The position numbers were made by a program, and so were the translations under genes. The notes below the pieces were generated by a model. That model saw nothing but the letters and a program-made list of their open reading frames with translations. It was not told where the DNA came from and made no database searches. Positions 11,780-24,885 of a stretch of DNA of 64,000 nucleotides are shown here, one piece after another (position 1 is the first letter of the stretch; every line of letters starts with the position of its first letter). The stretch lies in contig CM057165.1 in NCBI GenBank assembly GCA_029962745.1, positions 22,716,657 to 22,780,656 on the forward strand, given 5' to 3'. This DNA is from Echinometra lucunter (lineage: Eukaryota; Echinodermata; Echinoidea; Camarodonta; Echinometridae).

Positions 11780-14700
11780 AACAAGTTTTCTTTTTATGAC
11801 CCTCAAAAGTCAAAATTTCCCCTGAAAATACTATGACTTTACTGAATGAATTCTAATTCAGTTTAAAACTGCACATTTTTCACTAATAAAATCACAAATA
11901 CTCTTTACTGGTACATTCAGCTCAGGACTAAGATACTTGTAAGCACAGCAGAAAGCAAAGATACTACAGTATTCCCCAAAGAGCCATTAATGCAAAACAT
12001 ATACATGTAGGCCTAAATGTAGTGACCAAATAATGATAAATTTCCAGCACTATGCTTTCATAGACATTAACACGGAAATTGAAACTATATGCATTTCACT
12101 GTTCATATCGTTTGAACATCATACATGTATTAGAGTCTTAATGTTTCATTTTACCTTCCTTCCTTCCTAATACTGGATTGTTCACTAGGTGCCTTGTCTG
12201 TTCCAGATATCAGTAGTAATGACTTTCAATCTACATCTAGCTGTGCATCTATCTTTGGTAAGAGGTATTTATGGGCAAGTTTGCACTATTTTGTAATTTG
12301 TCCCATATGTTACCAAGTACAGCTTTTAAACATTTTAAAATAAGCTCTCACAGAAATAAATATATCTGAGAAGTTATTAGAATGGAAAAGTACTGGGAAA
12401 CACATCTAAACGCGGCATAGCTGAAAAATTGTGCACTTTTGTGTAAAAGCACCAAATTTGGCACATGTATTTGTGAAGTAACCTATACTGATCAATATCT
12501 GAAGGAAGCTCTTCCAAAAATGGTTTAATGCGGCAATTTTTTCATGATATTAAGATGTTATTCTTGCACATCTCAACATTTAACAATTTCCTCTGTTAAA
12601 AAGTTCGAGCCCTACTGTTACGTGGTACCCGGTCGTAGAGGTCAATATTAAAGCTTGTCTATCGTAACCATGTGATGTTGCACAGCACATGCATGTATTT
12701 CAAAGACGAGTCTACTGTGGTGGAGTGTTGCTAAATAATGCAGCTCGTAGGAACTGTATAAAAAAATTTGTCAACTATTCTTTAACCCTTTAAGAATGGC
12801 ATAGAGTGAGTTCAGCCATTAACTGAGGCACTAAAATCATGGGAAGGGGGGGGGGCTACTCAGCAGACAAAATGCCAGAGAACAATTCCAAGGGGAATCA
12901 CTGTCCTTTCACTCCTTTCACTCCCTCTTACTCTCCTTTTATTTCATTTTCAATTATCTATGTTTACCATTGATCAAGGGAGAGATACATGTTCATTCAT
13001 TCATTCAATGAAACATTTATTTTCTTCCAATTTCACTTGATTTTACAATCACTTTTTCTTCTTTTTTTTTTCGTTTGAGCACATTTTATACATAGTAACA
13101 ACATAATATATTTCAATAACATAATAGGAAGAAGGCGAGGTCCCTAAAAGCAAGTGCTTGTGATGGGCTTGCCTAAACAACTTAGCATAATAATTACAAT
13201 ATATAGGAGAGCGGAGGGGAGAGCTTGTTAGAGTAAAGAGAAAAGAAGAAACAGAAGTAGTAAAAGAAGACTGCAACAGTATCACTTGAAATTCGTAGCA
13301 TGCATATAAGCATAATGACTATGGCAAGATTATGGTGTACAGTGCGGTTTACAGTATACATTTACTGTTTTCAGGAAAACAAACAATGGTGATAGGGTTC
13401 AGTCCCAGCCAGCAGTTATCAAATTGCTATAAATAATTGTTTTAATCGAGAGCAATCATTAGTGCGTATTATTTATAATTTTGGTACATATCCAAACAAG
13501 TCACAAAATGATTCAAGGAAACTACATGTAGTTACGTGTCATCTAAAAATTTTGAACATCATATGTTATTTGACATAGAAAAGATCTTTAATATTTTATC
13601 ATTTTGGTTTTGGTTTCTTTTTTTTCAAATTGTTATTTACCATTGTTGTGTGCCCATGCGGTACACTGCATTTAAGCATGGCTAAGGTCCTAAAGATTGT
13701 TCCGACTATCATGGATTTGGTAACATACCATGGTTATCATAAATACAATAAGAGAAGAGAACATACATGTACATGTAACAGACCTTTATGAAATTTAATA
13801 TCAGACAGCATTATGGGCCAGTCGTCATGCAGCAGATCATGATGACATGATTTCAGTTGCAGAATCGTATTCATATTTGAGGGTTCAAAATGTAATGAAA
13901 ACTGGAGGAAAACTATGCATATACCTTTTTGATATTCAAATTTTTAAATAGTATCTGCTTCAGTCATAGAGAGGAGAAATGTGAATTGGGGTACTGCAAG
14001 CATCAATCAGGAGTAGAGCACATTTGCAACCGTGCACTAGTCAGACATGTACCGTATTCACGTTCATGAAGCGTGGAAACAGTGGTGGGTACATGTATGC
14101 CCCTTTGTACCCAGTACCCACTCCTTATCCTGCTGTCTGAATGGTGTCTTTTCATCACATTAGAATTTAGTGACATTCTTGCTATAATGATGATTTAAAC
14201 ATAATAATTTTTTACAGGGATTCCAACTTTACAGTTCATCAAAGTGCCAAGATTGAAATTGTTTTGCTGCTCTCTTAACAGCTGCACCAGTTTACTGGAG
14301 AAATGTATGTTTTATTAATATGATGTTGCTTGGCAATACCTACAATGTACATGTAAATTTAAACTACTTCACAGCTGCAAAGAAATATTTATGAAGGAAG
14401 TGGATTCTTTTATTTCTACATGTATTTTACATTGATTTCTTTCATCATAATCTCCTTTTTATCTTAATATCAGTACTTCTTAACCAGCTTCGTTTCTTCG
14501 CTATTATTACTGTAGGTCTACGTGTACATGTACAGTATATCATTTCCTCATTCATGTTGTCATTCTTCTAATATTCTGCCCTACTTGGGCAAAAGGAAGC
14601 AAGTGACAAAAGTGACATTTCCTGTAAAAGAGCAAAATGTATCTGTCATTTACACTGACATCAATGCAATACTATGATGCCTTGCCTAACATATCTCTCA

Positions 14701-15107
14701 GCAAGATGAGTGTTCATGCATACAATTTGGCCTGGAAGAAGAGCACAATAGGAAAAATATGAAATTATCAGTAACTCAAATTTGGATGATATGTCACTTA
14801 TTTCCATTTGTCAAAGAAGGGCAGTATTATTCTCTAACACTGGCCCTTTTAATCATTATTTCCCTCGTTTGCTACAATAATAAATTCTTTTTCTTTGGTT
14901 AGTATTCATTTTCTTCCTTTCCATCCTTTCCCTTTTATTTTCCTTGCCTTCCTCCCCTTTCTCTTTGTTATTACATGTAGGTCCCTAATTTTCTCAAGAA
15001 CCAGTAACATGTGTCTATGTGAAAAGCGTAGTTTGTGACAGCAATTCCTCAAACAAACCATTTTACATGCAAATATTACTTGCTTTTAAACAACAAATAT
15101 TTACAAG
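11780..15107. other. DENND1 intron 2, largely unique AT-rich DNA
   Basis: No exon or mobile element with clear ends. A G10 run at 12846, and a 78-codon low-complexity frame near 13049-13285 that I do not regard as a gene. Confidence 0.55.
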
Positions 15108-15115
15108 AATCATAC

Positions 15116-16030
15116 TAGGGCTGTAAATTTAGCACCATGTTCGTGTTCGGTTCGGTTCGGTTCGGCAGAGTTCGGTTCGGCAGAGTTCGGCACGTTTATT
15201 TCCGAATTTTGGTTCGGTTCGGGGTTTGGCAATACAGTATACAAAAAAGAAAAGGGTGAGCATCGATAACAAAAGACCACCAGAACCCTCTCTATCTTTA
15301 CCACACTTGGAAATCAATGTTTCTTATAAATATATTTTGTATGACAAAAAAATAGTTACTGCATCTATTGCATGATTCTTTGTTATTTATTTTATTTTCT
15401 GAATGAAAGGGAAAGATAATTTTCATATACTGATTAATAGAAAACAAGAGAAAATTTTTTTAAAATCGAAATTAAGGAAAAGAACAAAAATATTAAAAGA
15501 AATTATCAATAAAGCAGTGTTTTTCTATTTTTAAATTTTTAATTTTTAAAAAATATTTATTTAGTATTATGATCGATCATGATTATTAATCGATTACAAC
15601 CTTATTACGATCGATTACAATCGTGAGTATCTTTAGGCATATTTTGAAGCTTTTAACATGATTTTGGGGGAAAACAACTAGAATTCACGATGCCAAATAT
15701 TATGAAATTTATCAGAATCAAAGGAAAAATAAGACACAAGCTGTTTTAAGTGTTTTCTATCTTTTATTTATGAAAAACTTATGGAAGATGAATTAAAAGA
15801 AATCGCACCAATAAATGTATGTATTAATTTTTTAATAAAGCAAAGGTGTATCGCCCATTCAACATAATGTATTCAGGACAAGGTCTTCATCGAGAGCTGA
15901 ATCAATGTTCCTGTGTTATAAACTGCCGAGCTTCCGAACTTGGCCTTTGAGTTCGTTTCGGTTCGGTCCTGTTCGGAAGTGCCATGTTCGGCGAACTTCC
16001 GTTTGGTTCGGCGGTTCAGTAACAGCCCTA
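15116..16030. mobile_element. Non-autonomous hAT-like element, 8-bp TSD AATCATAC
   Basis: 915-bp element whose ends read TAGGGCTGT..ACAGCCCTA, flanked by the perfect 8-bp duplication AATCATAC (15108-15115 and 16031-16038). An 8-bp duplication and TAGGG ends are features of hAT transposons. Subterminal regions on both sides are packed with GGTTCGG repeats (15145-15230, 15950-16015), recalling transposase-binding arrays. The middle is AT-rich with no transposase. It lies in DENND1 intron 2. The open frames here are built from the GGTTCGG repeats and are not genes. Confidence 0.85.
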
Positions 16031-16334
16031 AATCATACCAACGCCAATTCTAGCCCTAAAGGATTCTTGTATACTGACATCCGCTACTGCACATTCACCC
16101 TTGTACAATTCGACCAACAGACGCACTCTTTAAATTGTATTGGGTGCAACAGCCTCTGCTAACAATGGGGTATTTTAAGCGTTATTGTGGGGTCCGAGTA
16201 GCGATGAGAGTGAGATATCTATTGGAAATTTAAAATTGCAATTTCCTTATGAATTACCTCATAAATATTATGCAACGTAATGTGATATAATTCATTATGC
16301 TCTTAATAATCCTTATACTTGTATTGCTTTAAGA

Positions 16335-16416
16335 TATAAATGTTAAGCGCTTAGAAACTATTGTAATAAGCGCTATATAAATGTACATTATTATTATTAT
16401 TATTATTATTATTATA
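16335..16416 (+). mobile_element. LINE/SINE 3' tail
   Basis: TAAGCGCTTAGAAACTATTG, TAATAAGCGCTATATAAATG then (ATT)n. Aligns with the tail of the LINE at 34140-34195 (AAAGCGCTTTG..GGCGCTATAGAAAT..TATTATTA). Confidence 0.65.
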
Positions 16417-17185
16417 AATTCATTTCTGAAAGTGCTTCCATATTTAATATTGGTCAATATGTAATTTAACAACTGTACCAATTTTTGTGCTTTCAGACAA
16501 AAGTGCACAACTAACTGTGCTAAAATCAGATCTATGCAGCTCCACTACCTCTGCATTTCCACAATATAGTGTTTCGTTCACAAAGATGTAAAGGTTGTAG
16601 TTGCATATATAATTGTTTCAGAGTGCCTACAATGTCAAAATTACTCTAAAATCATTCTTTCTGGGAGATATTATGGATACTAATATCATTTGCCCCAGTA
16701 AGGATTTGCTTTACAGTAAATTTGCAACATTTTGTGGACTACGATTTATTTTAGCTGTTTTAAAGCTTAAGTGAAACAAGATATCATTCAGCTGGTATCT
16801 GTATCTGCCTTGTGCACGAAGCACAGCCCCGTCAGCCTGTGCATGGTTATTTGTGTCTTTGTGCTATCTGGTGACGATTCTTGCGTCTTTTGTCAAAATG
16901 CTCTAGAGCTCCATAATTATTTCTTTCTTGTTGATTTATGATATTATTTCATTAATCAGTAATTAAATTTTCTGACATGCCTCTATCAATAATATTCTTT
17001 TTAAACATTGCCAAAGGCGATATATTGTATACTATAACACAAAAAATTTGGTATCAAATATTCACTTCTATTTCAATATCACGATATTTCAATATCACGA
17101 TATTTCAATATCATACTGATATCTTTCAGCCCTATTCCTGGCTACATGTAAGTATTGAGGAAGGAAGACTAACTGATCAACTTAC

Positions 17186-17250
17186 CAGGTGTATCATCAC
17201 TAGGACCAGCTACCTCAAAGAAGGCCTCATATAAATGGTCTGGGTCAGTC
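17186..17250 (-). CDS. DENND1: DENND1 coding exon 2
   Basis: A 65-base minus-strand exon with acceptor TTTCAG before 17250 and donor GTAAG after 17186. It enters with one base completing the Lys codon from exon 1, encodes 21 whole codons (TDPDHLYEAFFEVAGPSDDT then P), and leaves one G for the next exon. The FEVAGP segment corresponds to the first beta strand of the DENN/uDENN (longin-like) module. In vertebrate DENND1 it reads approximately FEVYVEVAYP directly after MGSRIK. Length and phase fit exons 1 and 3 exactly. It sits between intron 1 (17251-30526) and intron 2 (10010-17185). No premature stop or frameshift is seen. The family assignment comes from remembered homologue sequence, not a database search. 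Confidence 0.88.
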
Positions 17251-19180
17251 CTGAAACAGATACAAAGGAAAATGAATGAAATTGGAAATTTAAAAGTACA
17301 TAAATATGAAAAGATCCATTCAACAGGCTGTCAACATTTTTATGAATTCGATTCTGTCAATTTGGGGTCAAAGTTTTAAAAATTGTTGTTGTTTTTTTCT
17401 CATTACATACTTTGACAGAAGTGAAAAATTGAAAGAGTGATTCTTTCAACCTTCCCACTGGACCCACAATAATGGAATTGTTCGTTCATAAAAGCACTGA
17501 CAATGTGTACAAGAGTCATAATGGCTTCAACTCATGACACATTACTCCAAATTATGAGGTATCAAACAAGACAACTCTTGTTCTTGGTCCATTTCTTTCT
17601 TGTATGAAATACCATCCCATTAGCTTTCATAAGGAAAATGAAATATACTAAATTGCTGTGCAAAAATCTGATACTCAAATTGTGATTTCAGGTTATTTCC
17701 TTTTTTCTTTTTCTTTCCTCTTCCTTACTTTTTCTTCCCTTCTTTTCTTTTCCTTTCTTTCTATTGGTGATGTACAAGGGGCCATGGCCCACAGCCCCCT
17801 TGCCCACCCCCAAAGGCCATACAAAATTATCCAATGAAATATTTCAATCAAATACACAATAGGAATTCTTCTCCGACTAGAATTTCCAGAGAACTAAAAG
17901 TAAAACAAAAATAGTTTGCAGTGTACACAAAAGCTCAATGTTTTATTCATATCAAAACTTCCTCATTACCAGAAAAGGCAGAAATCACTGAACAAAATCC
18001 AACACAAAAAGGAACTCATTTACATGCACCAGTAACCTGAAACATAACATTTTGTTGCCTGAATAACCTTGTATTTTTTTTTTTTTTTTGGTACCTCTAC
18101 AATTCTCCATGCTACAAAAGATTAAAACAAACTGTCTACAAAAGCTTTCAAATGTGAACTCATTTCACATTTGAATTGGATAAAAGATTCAAAATGAATC
18201 TAAGTTACGATGCACAGTATATTTAATGACTTTTAATAAAAAAAAACAGGACGGTATATGTAAATGTACAGAGGACAATCCAAATACAGGGATTGAAGGG
18301 AAATCCCCATTTGACAATAGGCCTACAATGTACATCCTTGTGTACACACATGTGCAACTTTATATGTACATGTACCTCCTTTTGAAATGATGTTTACAAC
18401 AATTTATCATATTTATGAGTCCAAAAAAAGTCCGTAACAAAATTTGTAAATGCAGAGGGAGTACATGTATATCTCCTCATAAAAATATGTGGTTGTATAT
18501 TGTACATTTCAGTTTGAAGTTCTTTCCATTACTTACATATTTATTTGCTTAAAACAGGGTTCCCCCTTTTCTTAATCACTGTATTCTTTGACACCAATAT
18601 AATGTAAATAGCATAGTTCACAATTACACTAAAATTTTATAAATGTACACATGCCTCTTTCACAATGGGTACTAAGCAATGTGCCTGACAGAGGTTTACA
18701 GGTATGGCAAGTTATTTAAGGTAATATGCCTTCTTGCTAATGAAATACAATAACCTGTAGCTGGTGAATGCAAAGGTTAACTTGGGCATTTAAAGACATT
18801 CATGCCTCTAAATGAATTTAAATACTGGTTTATACATGTACACTGCATTGATGAATTTGTCAATTTACCATTAAGCTTCAGATGTACATGTATATCAATT
18901 ACAGTGCAATGCAAGCTGCATAGTAACAGCAGTATTCAGTTACTGAGACTTGCAGAGCTGTTTGGAACAAAGCTCTATAAATGCATCTCAATAGAATATC
19001 ATTAGGAGAAACCAGATCTATACAACAGAGACAGATGAGAGAAAATCATCTCAAGACAGGTGTCATGATCATTAAAGATCCATCTGTGTACCACCAATCT
19101 AATTAAAGCATCTGTAATATGGTTGAGATGCTCACTTGTATTCTTGTATTCAGTACATGTGTTGACCTCATCTGCCTTTT

Positions 19181-19214
<34 letters not shown>

Positions 19215-19880
19215 TAACCGTGAGACCAAGTGGTGTCAATAGTTTTATATTCAAGAAACACTGACAAAATAACAAGCTAATCAACTTTTACTGGAGGTGT
19301 AAAATAAATCTGACAAGCAAAACAAAAAAACTGTAATAAATGACTTTGGTATATATATCAAAATACCAGCATATGGCCAGGAGTTTAAACTCCATTCAAT
19401 GTTGCAATACATGTAGTTAACTGGGCAAGCAATCAAAATGCAAAGAAACATTCTTTCCTTCTGTCATAAATAAAGTTATTAACCTGAAGTCTGGGTTTAT
19501 TCAACATTACACATTATTATCTATATAGGGCATTTTAGCGGCGCATTAAAAACACATATTTTTTGTCCGCATGAGATCTGTGCAATATCAGAGCATATTG
19601 TATAAAACGCCGAATTCCCCATAGGCTCATGTACAAAATTTGCCGTGCAATATTATGCGATATTGCATGGTCTCTTCGCGTGCGCGCAATAAAACAAACA
19701 TGCGCAATAAGGATTACAGTACGTGGATACGCAATACACACAATGCACAAACGACACTTTGATGACGTCATAAAGAGGTAAGTCAAACTGTGATCAAAAT
19801 TAATGTATGATGGGGGCCCTTTTTAGTTGCTGAAATGGCATTTATTGAATTTTGAATCCCTTTTCTGTTGGGTTTAGATA
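17251..19880. other. DENND1 intron 1, proximal part
   Basis: AT-rich with poly-T at 18075-18090, the G31 tract, and a GC-richer patch 19535-19790 containing GCGC motifs. No coding evidence. Confidence 0.55.
19183..19213 (+). repeat. Poly-G tract, 31 bases
   Basis: Uninterrupted G31 in DENND1 intron 1. Read in the other strand it gives a false proline-rich peptide. Confidence 0.95.
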
Positions 19881-19887
19881 ATAATAA

Positions 19888-20036
19888 TTATATTGGATGG
19901 CTTTATTTCATGGAATACCAGGAATATTCCACTCGTTAGGGCCAATATTGCACTCATCTTCGATTCGTGCAATATTGGTCCAAATTCGTGGAATATTCTC
20001 TGGTATCCCATTCAGAGCCATCCAATATAATATAAA
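19888..20036. mobile_element. Hairpin MITE, TATATTGGATGGCT ends
   Basis: About 150 bp that folds end to end. AATTATATTGGATGGCT pairs with AGCCATCCAATATAAT, GGAATATTCCACT with its partner GTGGAATATTC, and GGCCAATATTGCAC with GTGCAATATTGG. Confidence 0.78.
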
Positions 20037-20064
20037 TAATACACAGTTAATTTAGGCCCACATA

Positions 20065-20215
20065 ATAATAATAATAATAACATACAGTTCTTGTTTAGCG
20101 CATATCACATTATGATATAACGTCTTTATGTGCTTCCAAAGGACTTAGATATTATTACCCCAGCTTGTTGAAAGAGTTTCAAGACTGACTGTGTAATAAA
20201 CTACTGCATTCAAGG
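20065..20215 (-). mobile_element. SINE/LINE 3' tail with (TTA)n
   Basis: Minus strand: GGGGTAATAATATCTAAGTC, CTTTGGAAGCACATAAAGAC, ATATGCGCTAAACAAGAACT then (TTA)n. Shares the tail of the SINE at 53960-54235. Confidence 0.7.
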
Positions 20216-20426
20216 CTATTAAGATTACTGCTCAGTGACATTATAGCAGTTCTGATCATGCTCTGAGAATACATACATTCATTAGTCTGAGATTTCTGCA
20301 GTACTTGACACTTCAAGTTGACATACACTTTTTACATGAAGCTCAAATCACAAGTGCATACATGTACACGTAGGCCTATGTATTATCATATTCAGTTGTT
20401 TTCATACAAACTCCAATGTGTTTTAA

Positions 20427-20913
20427 AGGCACTGGTTAACATTGTTATGATTTTTAAAAATCTTGTTCTGTTACTTGAAAATGGGATAAACATAAGGGTT
20501 ATAGTGTAAAAATACCAGTCTGAAAGTTTCAAAGTATAATATCCACAGGAAGTATTTCTAAATATCAAAAATGTGAACCAATGTTTGAAAAATATATAAG
20601 GGTCGGTTGCACAGAATAGACATAAGGAGTGCGCATGCGCGTGTGACTCACCTTAACGTACTGTGTGTACTGGCGAATCACGGGGCGGGAGGCACATAAC
20701 GGCATTTTCAAATTCAAGCAAAGTGGTCCTCTTAGTGATTGTCTCGCGAGACGAAGGATAATAAAATCGCCGTTTGCGTCTAATTTACACTTTTTCATTC
20801 CAAATTATGGTTGGTTTCAGGGTTTTTGAGTACAAATACAAGTACTCATACACATGTTCCATCTTAGTTTGAGAATTTTTTAAATCAGCTACTCACAAAG
20901 TTAGCCAATGCCT
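20427..20913. mobile_element. TTAA-flanked MITE, copy 2
   Basis: 487-bp copy flanked by TTAA at 20423-20426 and 20914-20917, with ends AGGCACTGGTTAAC..GTTAGCCAATGCCT. Same orientation and layout as copy 1, including the shared TAAGGGTTATAGTGTAAAAA-type block. It lies in DENND1 intron 1. Confidence 0.85.
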
Positions 20914-20917
20914 TTAA

Positions 20918-22075
20918 TAGAGGTCAGTGGGTTTCTGGTGCACTCTTTAGCCCAATGCCTATGGGAATGAGAGAAATAAGATTTCACTAGGACAGTCTAG
21001 GTAAATCACTCCAATGGTCTGTTTGGTTTTTAAACAATATTAACCCAATGAATAGGTACTGAATTTTCATCTTGAACCCATTTAACTCCTCAGACAACCT
21101 GGTTCCAATAATTTATTCACTTTGAATGACTCCACTGAAGAAGGTTAAACTGTTTTTTAAAAAATCGAGAAATATAAACTAAGCAAATATATCTTCTTTT
21201 TTTTCAATCATTCAGTTTTCTGCCTTTCATACATGTACATGTATTTCATTCAAATGAAGTTAACTGAAGCTGAAGTTTCTTTACAAATATATCTTCGAAA
21301 GTACCCTCTATTATTATGTCTACTCTATTGCATCCTTGTAATTTATGTTCACAATGCTAAATGCATATGTACCCACTGTTTCCTCCTCCTCCTGTAAACA
21401 CTGATTTTATTTGATTTGTATAAACTTTCCTTCCAAAAGTTCTGAAAAATTTTGTGCTTTGCAATAACAATATCGGAACTCAAGTAAGCAAAAACACATT
21501 TTGTTTGTATTTGTGAACAAAACATAGATCAACCACCCCCTCTAAAAATATCTGCAACAACCCACCTAGAATAATTACCCAATACAAATCATACCAACCA
21601 TTACCCAGCCCTACCCTCCTAGTATCCTGATGGTAATAACAATGATGTCCGAGGGGGGAAGTCAACAGACAATTTTTATTTCTTTTTTTGTTACACTGAT
21701 TAGAATTTCCATTATTTAGTTTCAGCTGACAAGGAATGTCATTCATGACTTTTGTATTTCCTTGTATTTTTTATAAGTAATAAACACCCCCCCCCCCCTA
21801 TAAAATATGAACAAGAATAATGCAAAAGCACTGCTTACATTAATAACAATTTCTAAAAAAAAAAAAAAAGATTTAGGAGGAAATAGTTTCATGTTAAGAA
21901 ATCATGCAAAATTATGATTTCTTAGAATTCAACTGATTGTTCAGGATAAATGTACACATACTATTTTATTTATCTGGGAAACTGGCAAATTTCTAAACGA
22001 AATCTAATCAGCGGCTACTTCTGTCCAGTACATGTCATATGTTGTGAGAACACTGGTGCTTTCCAGGCTTTAACT
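20918..22075. other. DENND1 intron 1, non-coding
   Basis: A C12 run at 21787-21798 and poly-A at 21856-21869. The 88-codon minus frame at 21480-21746 shows no domain. Confidence 0.5.
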
Positions 22076-22530
22076 TAGACCCCTTTCAAACAACTTTCAT
22101 CAGCTGTCCAACAGTGATTTTCCCAGTGAAACTCTGGGTGAAATTCCTGCATCGACCATTCATACAGGATTGAGATTGCCCCAACCAACCTCACACAAAG
22201 CTGGGCTGATACGTCATCGCACAACATTTTTCTGCGTGCAACCGACAGGAGTGTGGGCATGACCGAAAGCAGCTACATTTTGTACCAGGAACTTTGACAT
22301 TCAATCAGGATTTTTATCAGTGTTTCACAGCAATGACTTTCAGACAGAGCATCACCAGGAGTCACCAGCGAGTTCGATGTTGAATTAGCGGAGTTTAATC
22401 TGGATGTTCTGAGGGTAACTTTTTCATAAAATTTAATCTGTTTCCCCCAGTGGTTCAACCGTGTTGTCCTTTCAACGATGTTCCCGGGGACACCAGTTGA
22501 AAAATCTGCTCTGTTTGAAAGGGGAATATG
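22076..22530. mobile_element. MITE with CCCCTTTCAAACA ends
   Basis: CCCCTTTCAAACA at 22080-22092 is inverted to TGTTTGAAAGGGG at about 22512-22524. The interior has a second inverted set (GTGACTCC/GGGTGAAA-like). No coding signal. Lies in DENND1 intron 1. Confidence 0.65.
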
Positions 22531-23129
22531 GTGGGTGCCTGCTGAAGAGTGTCAGTAAGCATGACATGGGCAGACTCCAACTTTTCCAGAATGAGAGTGC
22601 TCAAGTACATGTGTGTAATTTGTCAGAAACCAAAGAGGTCCCACGTTACTGTACATGTACCAGTAACCCGTTATTAATCAAACTACATGTACACAGGCTT
22701 CCAGTTGCTGATAGAAAACAGCATCACATACCAATTCAAACTTAGAAATCTTTGAAAACCACTCTCCTATACTGTACATCTCCTCTCTATTTCAATAACA
22801 GAGAAGATCATACTACCGAGCTTTCACAAATCGAGAACCGACATACTCTAGGATGGAGAGCAATCAATGGTGACTACCCTCACCACTTGTCTGTGGTTCT
22901 CCTTATTTGCAGTTGCACACATTGAAGAACGAACTGTAGTGTGATTTGTTTATGGTGCAATGAACATGAAGTCCACCTACAACAGTAGTGACTGGCAGCT
23001 TGACTCTTCCATTCCTGATTCTGTACAGACAATAAATTGGCCAAAAAAAAATTGTGATTTTGGCATGAACGAAAAGATGCAGGGGTTGCACATGCGCACA
23101 TCGATTTCCGTATCAGATTACCTTCCTAG

Positions 23130-23330
23130 AGTCCATCCATGGTTGAGGCAAAAGCTCTCTATTCACTCCATCGGCAACAGCACCTTCCCTTCTCACTCCA
23201 AAATCTTGTAAACAGGCCATCTTCAAGTCCTTTCATTCCACTGCCCCATGCCTTTGGAACAAACTCCCTGCACTTCTTAGAAATATGGCACTTCACTTGA
23301 TTTCTTCAATAGACATCTCAAAAATACCTT
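23130..23330 (+). mobile_element. LINE relic, C-terminal APCLWNKLP region
   Basis: Plus-strand sequence giving KSFHSTAPCLWNKLPALL in one frame and SIDISKIPLQF after it, like the STAPRLWNKLPPLL segment of the LINE at 32760-34195. Upstream residues are in other frames, so it is a decayed fragment. A CTT-rich microsatellite follows. Confidence 0.65.
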
Positions 23331-23420
23331 TACAGTTCTTCCCAATTCATTTTGTTCATTGTCTCAGGTACAGCACCTACATACAGGTAAATCCAATTAT
23401 TATCATCATTTATACAATCA

Positions 23421-23560
23421 TTCTTCTTCTTCTTCTCCTCCTCCTTCTCTTTCTCCTTCTCCTCCTCCTCCCTTCTTCTTCTTATTCTTCTTCTTCTTCT
23501 TCTTCTTCTTCTTCTTCTCCTCCTCCTTCTTTTTCTTCTTCTCCTTCTTTTTCTAGCTCT
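23421..23560 (+). repeat. (CTT/CTC)n microsatellite
   Basis: Imperfect trinucleotide repeat giving serine/leucine- or arginine-rich false frames. Confidence 0.95.
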
Positions 23561-23760
23561 CATCATCATCAACATCATCATCACTATTATCATCTATCAT
23601 CTGCACATGTAGTGTATTACCACTCTTCCAATGATGCCCGGTGGATATATTTCACATTTTTTGTAAGGATGACAATATTCTCTCAGTGTAAACATTATTT
23701 ACAGCTACAGCACAACACCAGCATGTACATGAATGCAACAGTGTACATGTATGTAGACTG

Positions 23761-24632
23761 AAGTACGGTACATGTGCATACATGCATGTACATATATGTA
23801 CACTGAACAAATGTCTAACTTGTACATCCAAATGGATTCTGTCAATTTAAACATGCATAATGTAGTTATTCATGTGGCAACAGCCTGTCCTTGGCAGATT
23901 ACTTGTGGAAGAAATTTTCAAGGTGCTCTGTAGAGCATCTTATGATTTCATGTAATGACAACTGTTAAGGTAGCCCATCCCTTTTGCAAAATCTACTCAA
24001 ATCTATACAACTTAGCATGAGCGTAGGATATGCTCTTCTGATACTGTTTATTTAATCTCACAGTCATAAGTTGCTAAAGTTATTAATATAAAATGAAAAT
24101 CTGGCTACCAACCTTGAATTACCAAGTTGGATCAGCTCATCGGCAGTACCGTAGATGTGTAGCGTAGCCAGCTAGCTCAGCTGCGCAGCTCTTGCGCGCT
24201 GCCGCCACACATACCATACATAATAATTTACATGTACATGAATCCTTTCGTTGTGCGCTATCTTTCAGCTGAGGGAGCTATTCTCACTAACGGTTGAATT
24301 AAATTTTGAATCTTCAGATTTTTTTTTCGTGGTACGAAAAAAGTACGCTCAGATAAATTATTGAAGATTATTTCCTTAAAACCGAATCTCATGCTTTGTC
24401 AATTTCAGGGATAGATTACATGTATATAGCCTTTGAACCTTGAACCTTGAAGAAGTACTCTCCAAAAAAAGCGTAGACGCTGTCCTGGAGAGGGCTGTGC
24501 TGTGTCAGGTACTGCTGGTGCTCCAGATGATGCGGTGTCCTTGTGGTGGTATCCTTGGTGCACTATATGTATGTACAGTGTGTTAGGTGCAGTGTGCAGG
24601 TGGTGCATGTGTTTCCCTCTCTTACAGCATCT
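23761..24632. other. DENND1 intron 1, non-coding
   Basis: TACATGTA-rich stretch at 23700-23810, then sequence without recognisable features up to a LINE relic. Confidence 0.5.
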
Positions 24633-24815
24633 TCAGGGTTGGGGAGGCAACATGTCTCGAATGACAGGTAATGTTGCTCCCCAGAATCCAGCTATAGAAG
24701 TTGCTGTTATGGCAGTGTTTGGGAGAGTATTCCAGATACGAATAGTTCTTGGGAACATGCTGTACATGTCAGGTAACAACTGACTCTGCAGAAGGGCTGG
24801 GTGTATCTCTCTCAA
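24633..24815 (-). mobile_element. LINE relic, C-terminal FPRTIRIWNTLP region
   Basis: Minus-strand open segment reading PDMYSMFPRTIRIWNTLP, a common C-terminal signature of jockey/CR1-type LINE proteins (FFPRTI-DWN-LP), followed by ATSIAGF. It is a 60-codon fragment within a DENND1 intron and is non-functional. Confidence 0.7.
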
Positions 24816-24885
24816 ATGATGACAGAGTCAGGGAACTTTCAGAATTACATGTAGGTCTGCAAAAGGGACAGGCTACCAAAAGGGG

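Noticed and set aside
15905..16162. 85-codon plus-strand frame
   Set aside because: Built of GTTCGG repeats at the right end of an hAT-like element and running past its boundary.
23285..23761. 158-codon plus-strand frame
   Set aside because: Low-complexity CTT/CTC repeat joined to a LINE scrap.
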